64,000 nucleotides of DNA from Streptomyces xiamenensis (GTDB taxonomy: Bacteria > Actinomycetota > Actinomycetes > Streptomycetales > Streptomycetaceae): the NCBI RefSeq assembly GCF_000993785.3, contig NZ_CP009922.3, positions 5,146,001 to 5,210,000 on the forward strand, read 5' to 3'. Every line of letters begins with the position of its first letter. Within the stretch, counting starts at the first letter, position 1. Both the position numbers and the translations under genes were made by a program. The notes beneath the pieces were generated by a model. That model was not told where the DNA came from, did no database searches, and saw only the letters and a list, made by a program, of their open reading frames with translations. Shown here one piece after another: positions 31,844-39,640 of the stretch.

Positions 31844-32887
31844 TCACAGCAGCGTCAGCTGGGTGGCCACCGGCGCGGCGCCGTCCGCCGTCGCCTCCCC
31901 GGTTTCGGGCTCGGGCGTGATGGCGCGTGCCGCGCCGCGCCGGGCGGGACCGATGCCGTACTCGGCGGCCAGTTCGTGCACCTGCCGGGTGATCCGCCGC
32001 TGGTACCACGTGGGGGCGTACGCGCCGCCCTCGTAGAGCACCTCGTAGCGCCGTACGAGACCCGGGTGGTGCCGCGCCAGCCAGCTCATGAACCACTCGC
32101 GCGCGCCGGGGCGCAGATGCAGCGCCAACGGGGTCACCGAGGTGGCTCCGGCGGCGGCGATCGCGCGTACGGTGGCGCGCAGCTGCTCGGGGGAGTCGGC
32201 CAGGTAGGGGATGACCGGGGCCATCAGCACCGAGCAGCCGATGCCGTGGTCGGCGAGCGCGCGCACCACGTCCAGGCGGCGCTGTGGCGCCGGGGTGCCC
32301 GGCTCCACGGTGCGCCACAGCTCGGGGTCGGTGAAGCCGACCGAGACCGAGACGCCGACCTCGGTGACGGCGGCGGCCTCCCGCAGCAGGGGGAGATCGC
32401 GCAGAATCAGTGTGCCCTTGGTGAGGATCGAGAAGGGGTTGGCGTAGTCGCGCAGTGCCGAGATGATCCCGGGCATCAACCGGTACTTGCCTTCCGCACG
32501 CTGATAACAATCGACGTTGGTGCCCATCGCGACGTGCTCGCCCTGCCAGCGCCGCCCGCCCAGTTCCTTGCGCAGCAGTTGCGGGGCGTTCACCTTGACC
32601 ACGATCTGTGAGTCGAAACCGATGCCGGTGTCCAGGTCGAGGTAGCTGTGGGTCTTGCGGGCGAAGCAGTAGACACAGGCATGGGAGCAACCCCGGTAGG
32701 GGTTCACCGTCCATTCGAACGGCATCCGGGACGCGCCCGGCACCCGGTTGAGGATCGAACGCGCCCGCACCTCGTGGAAGGTGATCCCCCGGAACTCCGG
32801 GGTGTCGAACGTCCTGGTGACGACTTCGGAGCCGAAGAGGGCAGGGCTGGCGGCCCGGTCGTCCTCGCTCAGGTTGTTCCAGCGCAT
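31844..32887 (-). CDS. Rv2578c-family radical SAM protein
   Basis: 347 aa. The cluster-binding CxxxCxxC is CSHACVYC (C67, C71, C74), preceded by FEWTVNPYRG and followed by FARKTHSYLDLDTG. This is the spore-photolyase-like branch typified by mycobacterial Rv2578c. Its reaction is not established, but the family is tied to DNA damage responses. The ATG at 32887 has no ribosome site, so the mRNA may be leaderless. A LexA-type SOS box overlaps the -10 region. The gene converges with the glycosidase, with a 4-nt gap. Confidence 0.88.
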   Translation of the reverse strand: MRWNNLSEDDRAASPALFGSEVVTRTFDTPEFRGITFHEVRARSILNRVPGASRMPFEWTVNPYRGCSHACVYCFARKTHSYLDLDTGIGFDSQIVVKVNAPQLLRKELGGRRWQGEHVAMGTNVDCYQRAEGKYRLMPGIISALRDYANPFSILTKGTLILRDLPLLREAAAVTEVGVSVSVGFTDPELWRTVEPGTPAPQRRLDVVRALADHGIGCSVLMAPVIPYLADSPEQLRATVRAIAAAGATSVTPLALHLRPGAREWFMSWLARHHPGLVRRYEVLYEGGAYAPTWYQRRITRQVHELAAEYGIGPARRGAARAITPEPETGEATADGAAPVATQLTLL

Positions 32888-32891
32888 GCAA

Positions 32892-32922
32892 ATAGAACAC
32901 CGGTTCGATTCTGGTCTGTCAA
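32892..32922 (-). promoter_or_regulatory. Promoter with LexA SOS box upstream of the radical SAM gene
   Basis: On the minus strand TTGACA (32922-32917) is followed after 19 bp by TTCTAT (32897-32892). The sequence TCGAACCGGTGTTCTA (32908-32893) contains GAAC-N4-GTTC, the actinobacterial LexA box, overlapping the -10 element and ending 6 nt before the start codon. LexA bound there would block RNA polymerase, so induction by DNA damage is predicted. Confidence 0.7.
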
Positions 32923-32995
32923 GCGCGGATTTTGGGGGAGGGCCGCCCAGATGGTTGGCTTGCCGCCAAGTCCGTAGATCGCCAGGAGGATTGCA

Positions 32996-33451
32996 GTGGC
33001 GCAGGTTGAAGTGGTTACTCAGCGTGAGATCAATGCGGAGCCGGACGATGTGCTGGACGCGATCGCGGACTACCGGGAGGTGCACCCCCGGCTGCTTCCC
33101 GAGCAGTTCACCGACTACGAGGTCCGGGAGGGGGGCGACGGCGAGGGGACGGTGGTCTTCTTCCGGCTGCACGCCACGGCCAAACGGGTCCGGGAGTGCC
33201 TGATGGAGGTCACCGAGCCGGACGACAACACCGTGGTGGAGACGGACCGCAACTCCACCCTGGTCACCACCTTCACCGCCGTTCCCGGTTCGGTGAAGAA
33301 CACCTCCAGCGTGACGATCCGCAGCACCTGGGACGGGGCGCCCGGCATCGGCGGGATCTTCGAGCGGATCTTCGCGCCGCGTGGCCTGAACGGCTTCTAC
33401 GAGCAGATCCTGGCCAATCTGGCCAAGGAAGTGGAGACCGGCGGCAAGTAG
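32996..33451 (+). CDS. SRPBCC (START/Bet v1-like) family protein
   Basis: 151 aa from GTG 32996 behind AGGAGG. MAQVEVVTQREINAEPDDVL, DAIADYREVHPRLLPEQFTD and the long C-terminal helix GLNGFYEQILANLAKEVETG outline the helix-grip fold that holds a hydrophobic ligand. Such small proteins are common in actinobacteria and their ligands are seldom known. A hairpin terminator follows 25 nt after the stop. Confidence 0.87.
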   Translation: MAQVEVVTQREINAEPDDVLDAIADYREVHPRLLPEQFTDYEVREGGDGEGTVVFFRLHATAKRVRECLMEVTEPDDNTVVETDRNSTLVTTFTAVPGSVKNTSSVTIRSTWDGAPGIGGIFERIFAPRGLNGFYEQILANLAKEVETGGK

Positions 33452-33476
33452 CCAGTGGTCGCCTCCGGGCTACCGC

Positions 33477-33501
33477 GCCGCCCGCCGGCCAGGCGGGCGG
33501 C
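33477..33501 (+). terminator. Hairpin after the SRPBCC gene
   Basis: Ten-base arms GCCGCCCGCC (33477-33486) and GGCGGGCGGC (33492-33501) around GGCCA. No U tract. Confidence 0.6.
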
Positions 33502-33623
33502 GACCGTGTGCGGGAGGCGCGGTGCGTGCCGCGCGCTGTGACCTGCCCCGCTGCCCCCCGTTCCGTCCGACGGTCCGCGCCTGCCCCGGCCGGTAGCGCC
33601 CGTCGGCGCCCCGCGCGGGCGCC

Positions 33624-33869
33624 CTACGCGGCGCCCGGGTGCCAGGCCGGCCACTCCTGGGGGTGGTCGGCCCAGTGCACCTGCTCCGGGTCCTCCAGGT
33701 CGATGTCGGGGAAGACCTGCCGGATGCGGGGCTCGAACTCCTCCTCGGACAACGGCTCCCAGCCGATCCCGCGCAGCCAGACCAGCCGGTAGCGGTGGTC
33801 GTCGCCGAAGGAGCCCACATACACCGGGTAGTCCGGCTCCGGCGGGCGTGGACGTTTCGCTCTGGTCAT
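33624..33869 (-). CDS. Small conserved-looking hypothetical protein
   Basis: 81 aa: MTRAKRPRPPEPDYPVYVGS, then DDHRYRLVWLRGIGWEPLSE, and DIDLEDPEQVHWADHPQEWP. Compact, acidic and rich in Trp, with no membrane segment. I do not recognise a family. The composition (ordered, aromatic-rich) and the GGCGGTGGTGGG stretch before the ATG support a real gene. Confidence 0.65.
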   Translation of the reverse strand: MTRAKRPRPPEPDYPVYVGSFGDDHRYRLVWLRGIGWEPLSEEEFEPRIRQVFPDIDLEDPEQVHWADHPQEWPAWHPGAA

Positions 33870-33942
33870 CCCACCACCGCCTTTCCGCTGGTCCGTTCCG
33901 CCGTCCGTGCGGCGGGGCGTGCGCGTGCCGTACCGGCCCGGC

Positions 33943-34731
33943 TCACATCGCGGGCTTCTCGCCCTTCGTGGTCGACATGTCGATCACCGTGAACCGCGCG
34001 CCGTTGTCGTCCGCGCACTCGGCCCACCGGCCGAACGGGCCGTCCTGCGGCTCGCTGACGATCTGGCCGCCGAGCTTCTCCGCCGTGGCCGCCGCGTCGT
34101 CGCAGTGGTCGACGCCGAAGTACAGCCGCGCGTACGTCTCGCTCCCGGCCGGCGTGCCGCTGGGCATGGGCATCCGCCCCGCCACCGCCTCACCCGCCGC
34201 CCGCACGGTCTTGTAGTCGAAGGACGCGGGGTCGCCCACCGCGTGCATCTCCACCGGGAAGACCGCGCTGAAGAACGTGTCGAAAGCCGCCGCGTCCCGG
34301 GTCACCACCTCGCTCCAGCACACCGAGCCCTCCTGGCCCATCAGGCCGAAGCCCTCGTGGGTGCCGGGCTGCCAGCAGCCGAAGGTGAGCCCGTCCGGGC
34401 TCTGGGCGATCAGCATCCGGCCGAATTCACCGACGCTCATCGGCTCCATCAGCAGCGTGCCGCCGTTCTCCCGGATGCGCCCGGCGGTCGCCTGCACATC
34501 GGAGGTGGCGAAGTACAGCGTCCAGGTCGGGGTCAGCTCCTGTCCCGGCATCGGGGGCATGAGTGCGGCCACCGGCTTCCCGTCCAGGGTGGCCATCGTG
34601 TATCCGCCGTAATCCGGACCCGCGCTCATGAAGTCCCAGCCGAACATCTCCCGGTAAAAGGTCTTTCCCGCGCCGAGATCTGCCACCACACAATCGGCCC
34701 AGATCGGTGCTCCTTCGGGGAATTCCGCCAT
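33943..34731 (-). CDS. VOC-family protein with two glyoxalase/bleomycin-resistance domains
   Basis: 262 aa. Two VOC modules in tandem: first MAEFPEGAPIWADCVVADLG to FGCWQPGTHEGFG, second GSVCWSEVVTRDAAAFDTFF to DDNGARFTVIDMS. This two-domain layout resembles the mycobacterial 27-kDa antigen Cfp30B group, whose catalysis is unproven. ATG 34731 is preceded by GGAGG at 8 nt; the upstream 42 codons of the open frame look non-coding. The 262 bp upstream (34732-34993) hold no further gene. Confidence 0.88.
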   Translation of the reverse strand: MAEFPEGAPIWADCVVADLGAGKTFYREMFGWDFMSAGPDYGGYTMATLDGKPVAALMPPMPGQELTPTWTLYFATSDVQATAGRIRENGGTLLMEPMSVGEFGRMLIAQSPDGLTFGCWQPGTHEGFGLMGQEGSVCWSEVVTRDAAAFDTFFSAVFPVEMHAVGDPASFDYKTVRAAGEAVAGRMPMPSGTPAGSETYARLYFGVDHCDDAAATAEKLGGQIVSEPQDGPFGRWAECADDNGARFTVIDMSTTKGEKPAM

Positions 34732-34993
34732 CGGTACCGCCTCCACAAGGAAGTATGGGCGTGCTGAATCGAGATAATCCTCCTCTTCCACGCTAACCAC
34801 AGGCAGGGCATCGTGCGCGGCGAATGGCCGCGTCATCGAACATCCGTGCGCGTCCACCTGTCGGGCGCCGAGCGCAGGGGGCGCACACGCCCCGCGTGCG
34901 TACGCTCCGGCGCACCACCGCCTTGGCCATTGCCTCCCGCCACAGCCCCGCCCGGGGATACCGTGGAAGCGCTCCCCTCCCCGGGAAGGAGAG

Positions 34994-35584
34994 ATGGTGG
35001 CCGCAGAGCCGGAAATTCCTCAGCAGCGTGATCCCGCGCCCCCCGACACCCGTACGGTGTCCGGCCGGATCCCGCTCGCCGTGGCCGTCGTCGACCCCTC
35101 GGGCCGGATATCCCACTGGAGCAGCGGCGCCGGCCAACTGTTCGGGGTCCGCAGCGACGAGGCCCAGGGCCGGGTCGCCGCCGAGATCGTCCCCGTCACC
35201 GGCGTCCTGGACGCCCCGGGCTATCCCACCGCGGGCCGCTTCCGCACCCACGGCCAGGACGGCGGCGAGCGGCGCGGCAGCGGCGACATCCTGTGGTGGG
35301 CCTACCCCTTACCCGGACCCGGAGCCGTCCTCGTCCTCGCCACCGACGCCACCCCACTGCGCGCCGTCGAGGGTACCGCCGACGAGCCCGGCGAGAGGGT
35401 CGGCGCCGGATTCGCCCGGCACACCGACTTCGACCGTGCCGAGGACCTCGCCCGCGGCCTGCCGGAGATCATGCCCGGCATGAGCCCGCGGGAGAGCGGC
35501 GTCATCGTCGAACGCGTGCTGGAGCTGGGGTACCCCGTCCTGGAGCTCAGCCGGCACGCCCGGGTCCCGGTCACCCCCGACTGA
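34994..35584 (+). CDS. Stand-alone PAS-domain protein (truncated relative of SpoIIE-type phosphatases)
   Basis: 196 aa behind AAGGAGAG. IPLAVAVVDPSGRISHWSSG, AGQLFGVRSDEAQGRVAAEI and the rest to about residue 125 are a PAS fold. The final part, DFDRAEDLARGLPEIMPGMS through YPVLELSRHARVPVTPD, resembles the segment that in many Streptomyces sensors joins the PAS to a GAF/PP2C phosphatase and HATPase. Here a stop follows at once and no phosphatase domain is seen in the next 215 bp. It may be a degraded sensor or a genuine small partner protein. Confidence 0.72.
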   Translation: MVAAEPEIPQQRDPAPPDTRTVSGRIPLAVAVVDPSGRISHWSSGAGQLFGVRSDEAQGRVAAEIVPVTGVLDAPGYPTAGRFRTHGQDGGERRGSGDILWWAYPLPGPGAVLVLATDATPLRAVEGTADEPGERVGAGFARHTDFDRAEDLARGLPEIMPGMSPRESGVIVERVLELGYPVLELSRHARVPVTPD

Positions 35585-35799
35585 GGGCGTCCCGCACCGC
35601 ACCACGCGCCGCGCCCGGCTGCCGCGCCGCAGGAGGCGGCCGGACCGTACCCGGTCGGACCGTTGCCCCGGGGCGGGCGCCCACCGCCCGCGCTCCGGCT
35701 CCCCCCCCGAACCCCTCCTGCGCCGGTCGGGCGCCATCGCGGGCCGGTCGCGCGAAAGTGCCTTCCCCCGGACAGGGCGACCGCGTAGCCTGACGCGGC

Positions 35800-36633
35800 A
35801 TGAAGATCTTGATCTCCGCCGACATGGAGGGGGCCACCGGCGTCACCTGGCCCGCCGACTGTCTGCCCGGGCGGCCCGAGTGGCAGCGGTTCCGGCCGGT
35901 CTTCACCTCCGATGTGAACGCGGCCGTCGCCGGGTTCTTCGACGGCGGCGCCGACGAGGTCATCGTCAACGAGGCGCACATGACCATGCGCAACCTCCTG
36001 GTCGAACAGCTCGATGACCGTGCCGTCCTGCTCACCGGCCGCCACAAGGAACTGGGCATGGTCGAGGGCGTCCAGCGCGGCGACATCGACGGCATCGCGT
36101 TCGTCGGCTACCACTGCGCCGCCGGCGCCGAGGGCGTCCTCGCCCACACCTACCTCGGCAGCTGTATCACCGGCGTCTTCGTCGACGGGGTGCGCGCCAG
36201 CGAGGGCCTGCTCAACTCCCTGATCGTCGCCGAGTACGGCACCCCCGTGGTGCTGGTCACCGGCGACGACCTCACCTGTGTCGACGCCCAGGGGTACGCC
36301 CCGCGGGCGCCCGCCGTCGCCGTCAAGGACCACGTCTCGCGGTACGCCGCGATCTGCCGTACCCCCGCCCGCACCGCCGCCGACATCCGGACGGCCGCCG
36401 CGCGCGGCGCCGTACTGGCGCACCGGCACGACCCGGCCCCGCCCAGGGACCGGACGATCGAGGTGGAGTTCGACGCCGAACAGCTGGCCGGGGCCGCCAC
36501 CTTCATCCCCGGCGTGGAGCGGATCGGGCCGCGCCGGGTCGGATACACCGCCCCCACCATGTACGAGGGCATCCGCTGCTTCAAGGCGCTGACCACGCTG
36601 GTATCCAACGCAGTTGAGGAATGGTATGGCTGA
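35800..36633 (+). CDS. D-aminopeptidase, M55 family (DppA-like)
   Basis: 277 aa. All five expected zinc ligands can be placed: D8 and E10 in ISADMEGATG, H60 in NEAHMTMRN, H105 in GYHCAAG, and E135 in RASEGLLN. DppA removes N-terminal D-amino acids from short peptides, such as those from cell wall turnover. The M20 peptidase gene overlaps its last 8 nt, so the two are cotranscribed and may act in sequence on peptides. Confidence 0.92.
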   Translation: MKILISADMEGATGVTWPADCLPGRPEWQRFRPVFTSDVNAAVAGFFDGGADEVIVNEAHMTMRNLLVEQLDDRAVLLTGRHKELGMVEGVQRGDIDGIAFVGYHCAAGAEGVLAHTYLGSCITGVFVDGVRASEGLLNSLIVAEYGTPVVLVTGDDLTCVDAQGYAPRAPAVAVKDHVSRYAAICRTPARTAADIRTAAARGAVLAHRHDPAPPRDRTIEVEFDAEQLAGAATFIPGVERIGPRRVGYTAPTMYEGIRCFKALTTLVSNAVEEWYG

Positions 36634-38008
36634 GCACCACCCACAGGCACCACGCGCCCCCCGTGCCCCGCACACCCCCGGCGCCTCGCACCACATCGAC
36701 CAGATCGCGTTGGAGGAGGCCGTCACCTTCACCAGCGACCTGATCAGGATCGACACCACCAACCGGGGGCAGGGCGACGGCCATGAGCGCCCGGCGGCCG
36801 AGTACGTCGCCGAGCGGCTGACCGAGGCCGGGATCGACCCGATACTGCTGGAGAAGGCCCCGGGGCGCACCAATGTGGTGGCCCGCATCGAGGGCACCGA
36901 CCCGTCCGCCGACGCGGTCCTGGTCCACGGTCACCTGGACGTGGTGCCCGCCGACCCCACCGAGTGGTCCGTCCACCCCTTCTCCGGGGAGATCCGGGAC
37001 GGTGTCGTGTGGGGCCGCGGTGCCGTCGACATGAAGGACGCCGACGCCATGGTGCTGGCCACCGTACGGGCCTGGGCCCGTGCGGGCGTCCGTCCGCGCC
37101 GCGACGTCGTGCTCGCCTTCACCGCCGACGAGGAGGACTCGGCCGATGTCGGTTCCGGCTTCCTCGCCGACCACCGCCCCGAGCTCTTCGACGGCTGCAC
37201 CATCGGCCTGAGCGAGTCCGGCGCGTACACCTTCCACCCGGGCGACGGCCGCCGCATCTATCCGGTCGCGGCCGGCGAGCGCGGCACCGGCTGGCTGCGG
37301 CTCACCGCCGCCGGCCGCGCCGGGCACGGCTCGCGCATCAACCACGAGAACGCCGTCTCCCGGCTCACTGCCGCCGTCACCCGTATCGGCGAACACCGCT
37401 GGCCGCTGCGCCTGAGCGCGACCGTGCGCGCCGCGCTCGCCGAACTCGCGGCGCTGTACGGGCTGCCGCTGCCCGATCTCGACGACGATGCCGCCGTCGA
37501 ACGCCTGGTCGCCGAGCTGGGCCGGGCCGGCACGCTGGTGGCCGGCGCGCTGCGCAACAGCACCAACCCCACCATGCTGGACGCCGGTTACAAGGTGAAC
37601 GTGATCCCCGGGTCGGCCACCGCCCACATCGACGGACGGCTGCTGCCGGGCACCGAGGAGGAGTTCGCGGCCACCCTCGACAAGCTCACGGGACCCGACG
37701 TGGACTGGGACTTCTACCACCACGAGCCGCCCCTGGAAGCCCCGGTGGACACGCCCGCGTTCGCCGTCATGCGCGAGGCGCTCCAGCACTTCGACCCCGG
37801 CGCGCACGTCATCCCGTACTGCATGTACGGCGGCACCGACGCCAAGCAGTTCGCCCGGCTGGGCATCCAGGGATACGGCTTCATGCCGCTGCGGCTGCCC
37901 GAGGGCTTCGACTACCAGGCGATGTTCCACGGCGTGGACGAGCGGGTCCCCGTCGACGCGCTGCACTTCGGCACCCGCGTTCTGGACCGTACGCTGCTGG
38001 CCCTGTAG
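36626..38008 (+). CDS. M20-family metallopeptidase/deacylase
   Basis: 460 aa. Metal-binding motifs: VLVHGHLDVVPADP, WGRGAVDMKDADAMV, FTADEEDSADVGSG and the late YGGTDAKQFARLGIQGYGF plus HGVDERVPVDALHFG. The lid (dimerisation) domain lies near residues 215-335 with GRAGHGSRINHENAVSRL. Substrates of this branch are dipeptides or N-acyl amino acids. ATG 36626 overlaps the end of dppA by 8 nt and has GAGG upstream. The N-terminal 20 residues are Pro/His-rich and variable. Confidence 0.9.
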   Translation: MAEHHPQAPRAPRAPHTPGASHHIDQIALEEAVTFTSDLIRIDTTNRGQGDGHERPAAEYVAERLTEAGIDPILLEKAPGRTNVVARIEGTDPSADAVLVHGHLDVVPADPTEWSVHPFSGEIRDGVVWGRGAVDMKDADAMVLATVRAWARAGVRPRRDVVLAFTADEEDSADVGSGFLADHRPELFDGCTIGLSESGAYTFHPGDGRRIYPVAAGERGTGWLRLTAAGRAGHGSRINHENAVSRLTAAVTRIGEHRWPLRLSATVRAALAELAALYGLPLPDLDDDAAVERLVAELGRAGTLVAGALRNSTNPTMLDAGYKVNVIPGSATAHIDGRLLPGTEEEFAATLDKLTGPDVDWDFYHHEPPLEAPVDTPAFAVMREALQHFDPGAHVIPYCMYGGTDAKQFARLGIQGYGFMPLRLPEGFDYQAMFHGVDERVPVDALHFGTRVLDRTLLAL

Positions 38009-38044
38009 GCGCGGGCGGGCCGGTGCCCGTTCCCGGTCCTCCTC

Positions 38045-38073
38045 CCCCCGCCGTGCCCGGCCCACGGCGGGGG
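38045..38073. terminator. Bidirectional hairpin between the M20 peptidase and the convergent hydrolase
   Basis: Eleven-base arms CCCCCGCCGTG (38045-38055) and CACGGCGGGGG (38063-38073) with a 7-nt loop. It lies between the converging ends at 38008 and 38086. Confidence 0.75.
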
Positions 38074-38085
38074 AGGGGCGGCGGG

Positions 38086-38835
38086 TCAGCCGCCGAGGCC
38101 GTCCCAGAACTCGCGCAGCACCCGGGCGCCGCGCCCGGGGTCCTGGAGCATCCAGTAGTGGGTCAGGCCCTCCAGTTCGACCACCCGGGCGCCCAGGGGC
38201 CGCGCCACCTCGGCGTCCATGGCCGGCCGTGCCATGGGGTCCCCGGTCGGTACCAGGACCATGCCGGGTGCGGCGGCGGGGCGTTCGAAGTCCTTGCCCC
38301 AGTCGGCGGCGAAGTTGGGCCAGGCCGAGCGGTAGAGGTCCAGGACGGCGGCGCTCATCTCCTCGTCGTGGATCGCGTCGACGTCCTTGCCCAGCTCCGG
38401 CGTCATGCCCCGGGGCTGGAGCAGGTCGCCGAAGGTTCGCCCGCTGCCGGGGGCCGACTCCCGCAGTCCGGCCAGTGACTCCTCGCCCTCCGGGCTGCGC
38501 TGCCACAGCGTGCCCGCCTCGTGCCAGCGGTAGCCGGGGTGCCAGCCGTGCGCGACATCGGAGACCCAGCTGCGCACCGGCACGTCGTGGGCCGAGACGA
38601 CCCGCATGGTCAGGTGCGCCCCCCAGTCGTGGCCCACCAGGTCGATGGGGCCGCCGATGGCCCGCAGCTCCTCGGCCAGCCAGGACGCGTACGCCTCCTT
38701 GCCCCGTGGCCCGGCCGGGCGCGGGCTGCCGAAACCGGGCAGGCGCAGGGCCGTGCTGGGCCGGCCGAGGTGGTCGCGCAGGGCATTCCACAGGGCGGGC
38801 GTCTCGGGCACTCCGTGCACGAACACAACGGTCAT
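38086..38835 (-). CDS. Alpha/beta-hydrolase (epoxide hydrolase/haloalkane dehalogenase type)
   Basis: 249 aa. The oxyanion motif is FVHGVPETPALW, the nucleophile elbow GHDWGAH has Asp70 rather than Ser, and the late LTHYWMLQDPGRGA supplies the catalytic His. Asp at the elbow points to epoxide hydrolase or dehalogenase chemistry, although ester hydrolysis cannot be excluded. It is divergent from a TetR gene, and two operator-like dyads lie between them, so it is very likely the TetR target. Confidence 0.87.
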   Translation of the reverse strand: MTVVFVHGVPETPALWNALRDHLGRPSTALRLPGFGSPRPAGPRGKEAYASWLAEELRAIGGPIDLVGHDWGAHLTMRVVSAHDVPVRSWVSDVAHGWHPGYRWHEAGTLWQRSPEGEESLAGLRESAPGSGRTFGDLLQPRGMTPELGKDVDAIHDEEMSAAVLDLYRSAWPNFAADWGKDFERPAAAPGMVLVPTGDPMARPAMDAEVARPLGARVVELEGLTHYWMLQDPGRGARVLREFWDGLGG

Positions 38836-38855
38836 GGCAGCTCCATGAGGTTAAG

Positions 38856-38870
38856 TGGATAAGCTATCCA
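38856..38870. promoter_or_regulatory. TetR operator candidate O1
   Basis: TGGATA-AGC-TATCCA, a perfect dyad of 6-bp arms about 21 nt upstream of the hydrolase start. A near copy lies 34 bp away at 38890-38904. The surrounding A/T-rich stretch stands out against the G+C-rich background. Confidence 0.65.
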
Positions 38871-38889
38871 TTTCACCGTAGCAGTAAAG

Positions 38890-38904
38890 TTGATAACCTA
38901 TCCA
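38890..38904. promoter_or_regulatory. TetR operator candidate O2
   Basis: TTGATA-ACC-TATCCA differs from O1 by one base in the left arm and keeps TATCCA exactly. It lies 23 nt upstream of the TetR start, a good position for autorepression. Confidence 0.6.
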
Positions 38905-38927
38905 CCTGCTGCGGCGAGGGGAGACAC

Positions 38928-39476
38928 ATGCGGGCCGACGCGGTGCGGAACAGACAGCGGATCTTCGACGAGGCGCACCGCGCGATCGCCGCCGGGGAGA
39001 CCGAGCTGACCCTGAACGAGCTGGCCCGCCGCTCCGGAGTCGGCGTCGGGACGGTCTACCGGCTCTTCCCCACCCAGCGGGCGATGCTCGAAGCCGTCCT
39101 GGAGGTCTCCGCCCGCGACCTCATCCGGCTCGCCGAGGAGGCCGGGACGGAATCCGACCCGCACCGGGCGCTGGAGGAGTTCCTGCGCTCCGCGCTGGCC
39201 GCCGCGCTCGCCCGGCCGGGCCTGTTCACCGTCCTGATCACCCTCACCGACGAAACGGACTCGCTGCGCGAGGCCAAGGGAGAACTGGCCGCCAAGGCGA
39301 CACAGTTGCTCGGGCGGATCGACCCGGCCCCGGCACTGACCGGCGAGAACCTGCTGAAACTGTTCTGCGGGCTGATCCATGCCATCAGCGAGCACCCCGA
39401 GGAGCGCCGCCCGGCGGCCACCGACGCCTACCTCCAGCTGCTGCGGGCCGGCCTCGCCGCGGGCCCCGGAGCCTGA
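38928..39476 (+). CDS. TetR-family transcriptional regulator
   Basis: 182 aa. The DNA-binding domain reads NRQRIFDEAHRAIAAGETEL, TLNELARRSGVGVGTVYRLF and PTQRAMLEAVLEVSARDL; the remainder is a short all-helical ligand domain (SetR_C/TetR_C-like). ATG 38928 is preceded by GAGGGGAGA. Divergent transcription from the hydrolase and the paired dyads suggest it represses that enzyme and itself until a ligand binds. Confidence 0.9.
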   Translation: MRADAVRNRQRIFDEAHRAIAAGETELTLNELARRSGVGVGTVYRLFPTQRAMLEAVLEVSARDLIRLAEEAGTESDPHRALEEFLRSALAAALARPGLFTVLITLTDETDSLREAKGELAAKATQLLGRIDPAPALTGENLLKLFCGLIHAISEHPEERRPAATDAYLQLLRAGLAAGPGA

Positions 39477-39550
39477 CCTGCCGGGCCCCGGCCCCAACTC
39501 GCCTCCACCGCAAGCCCGTCGTCCCGCGCCCACCCCGGGCGAAACACACC

Positions 39551-39575
39551 CGGCCGGTGCCTGGAGCACCGGCCG
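39551..39575 (+). terminator. Hairpin after the TetR gene
   Basis: Ten-base arms CGGCCGGTGC (39551-39560) and GCACCGGCCG (39566-39575) around CTGGA. It overlaps the in-frame GTG at 39557 that could otherwise start the next gene, arguing for the downstream ATG there. Confidence 0.65.
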
Positions 39576-39640
39576 AGGTCGTGGAACGATCCCCGGGTGA
39601 GCTGGTGAAGACCCCACCGACACCGCCCTGGAGGCAGCTG

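Noticed and set aside
39557..39640. Upstream GTG start for the S9 peptidase
   Set aside because: It would lie in the terminator hairpin of the TetR gene and lacks a ribosome site; ATG 39641 has GGAGG at good spacing.
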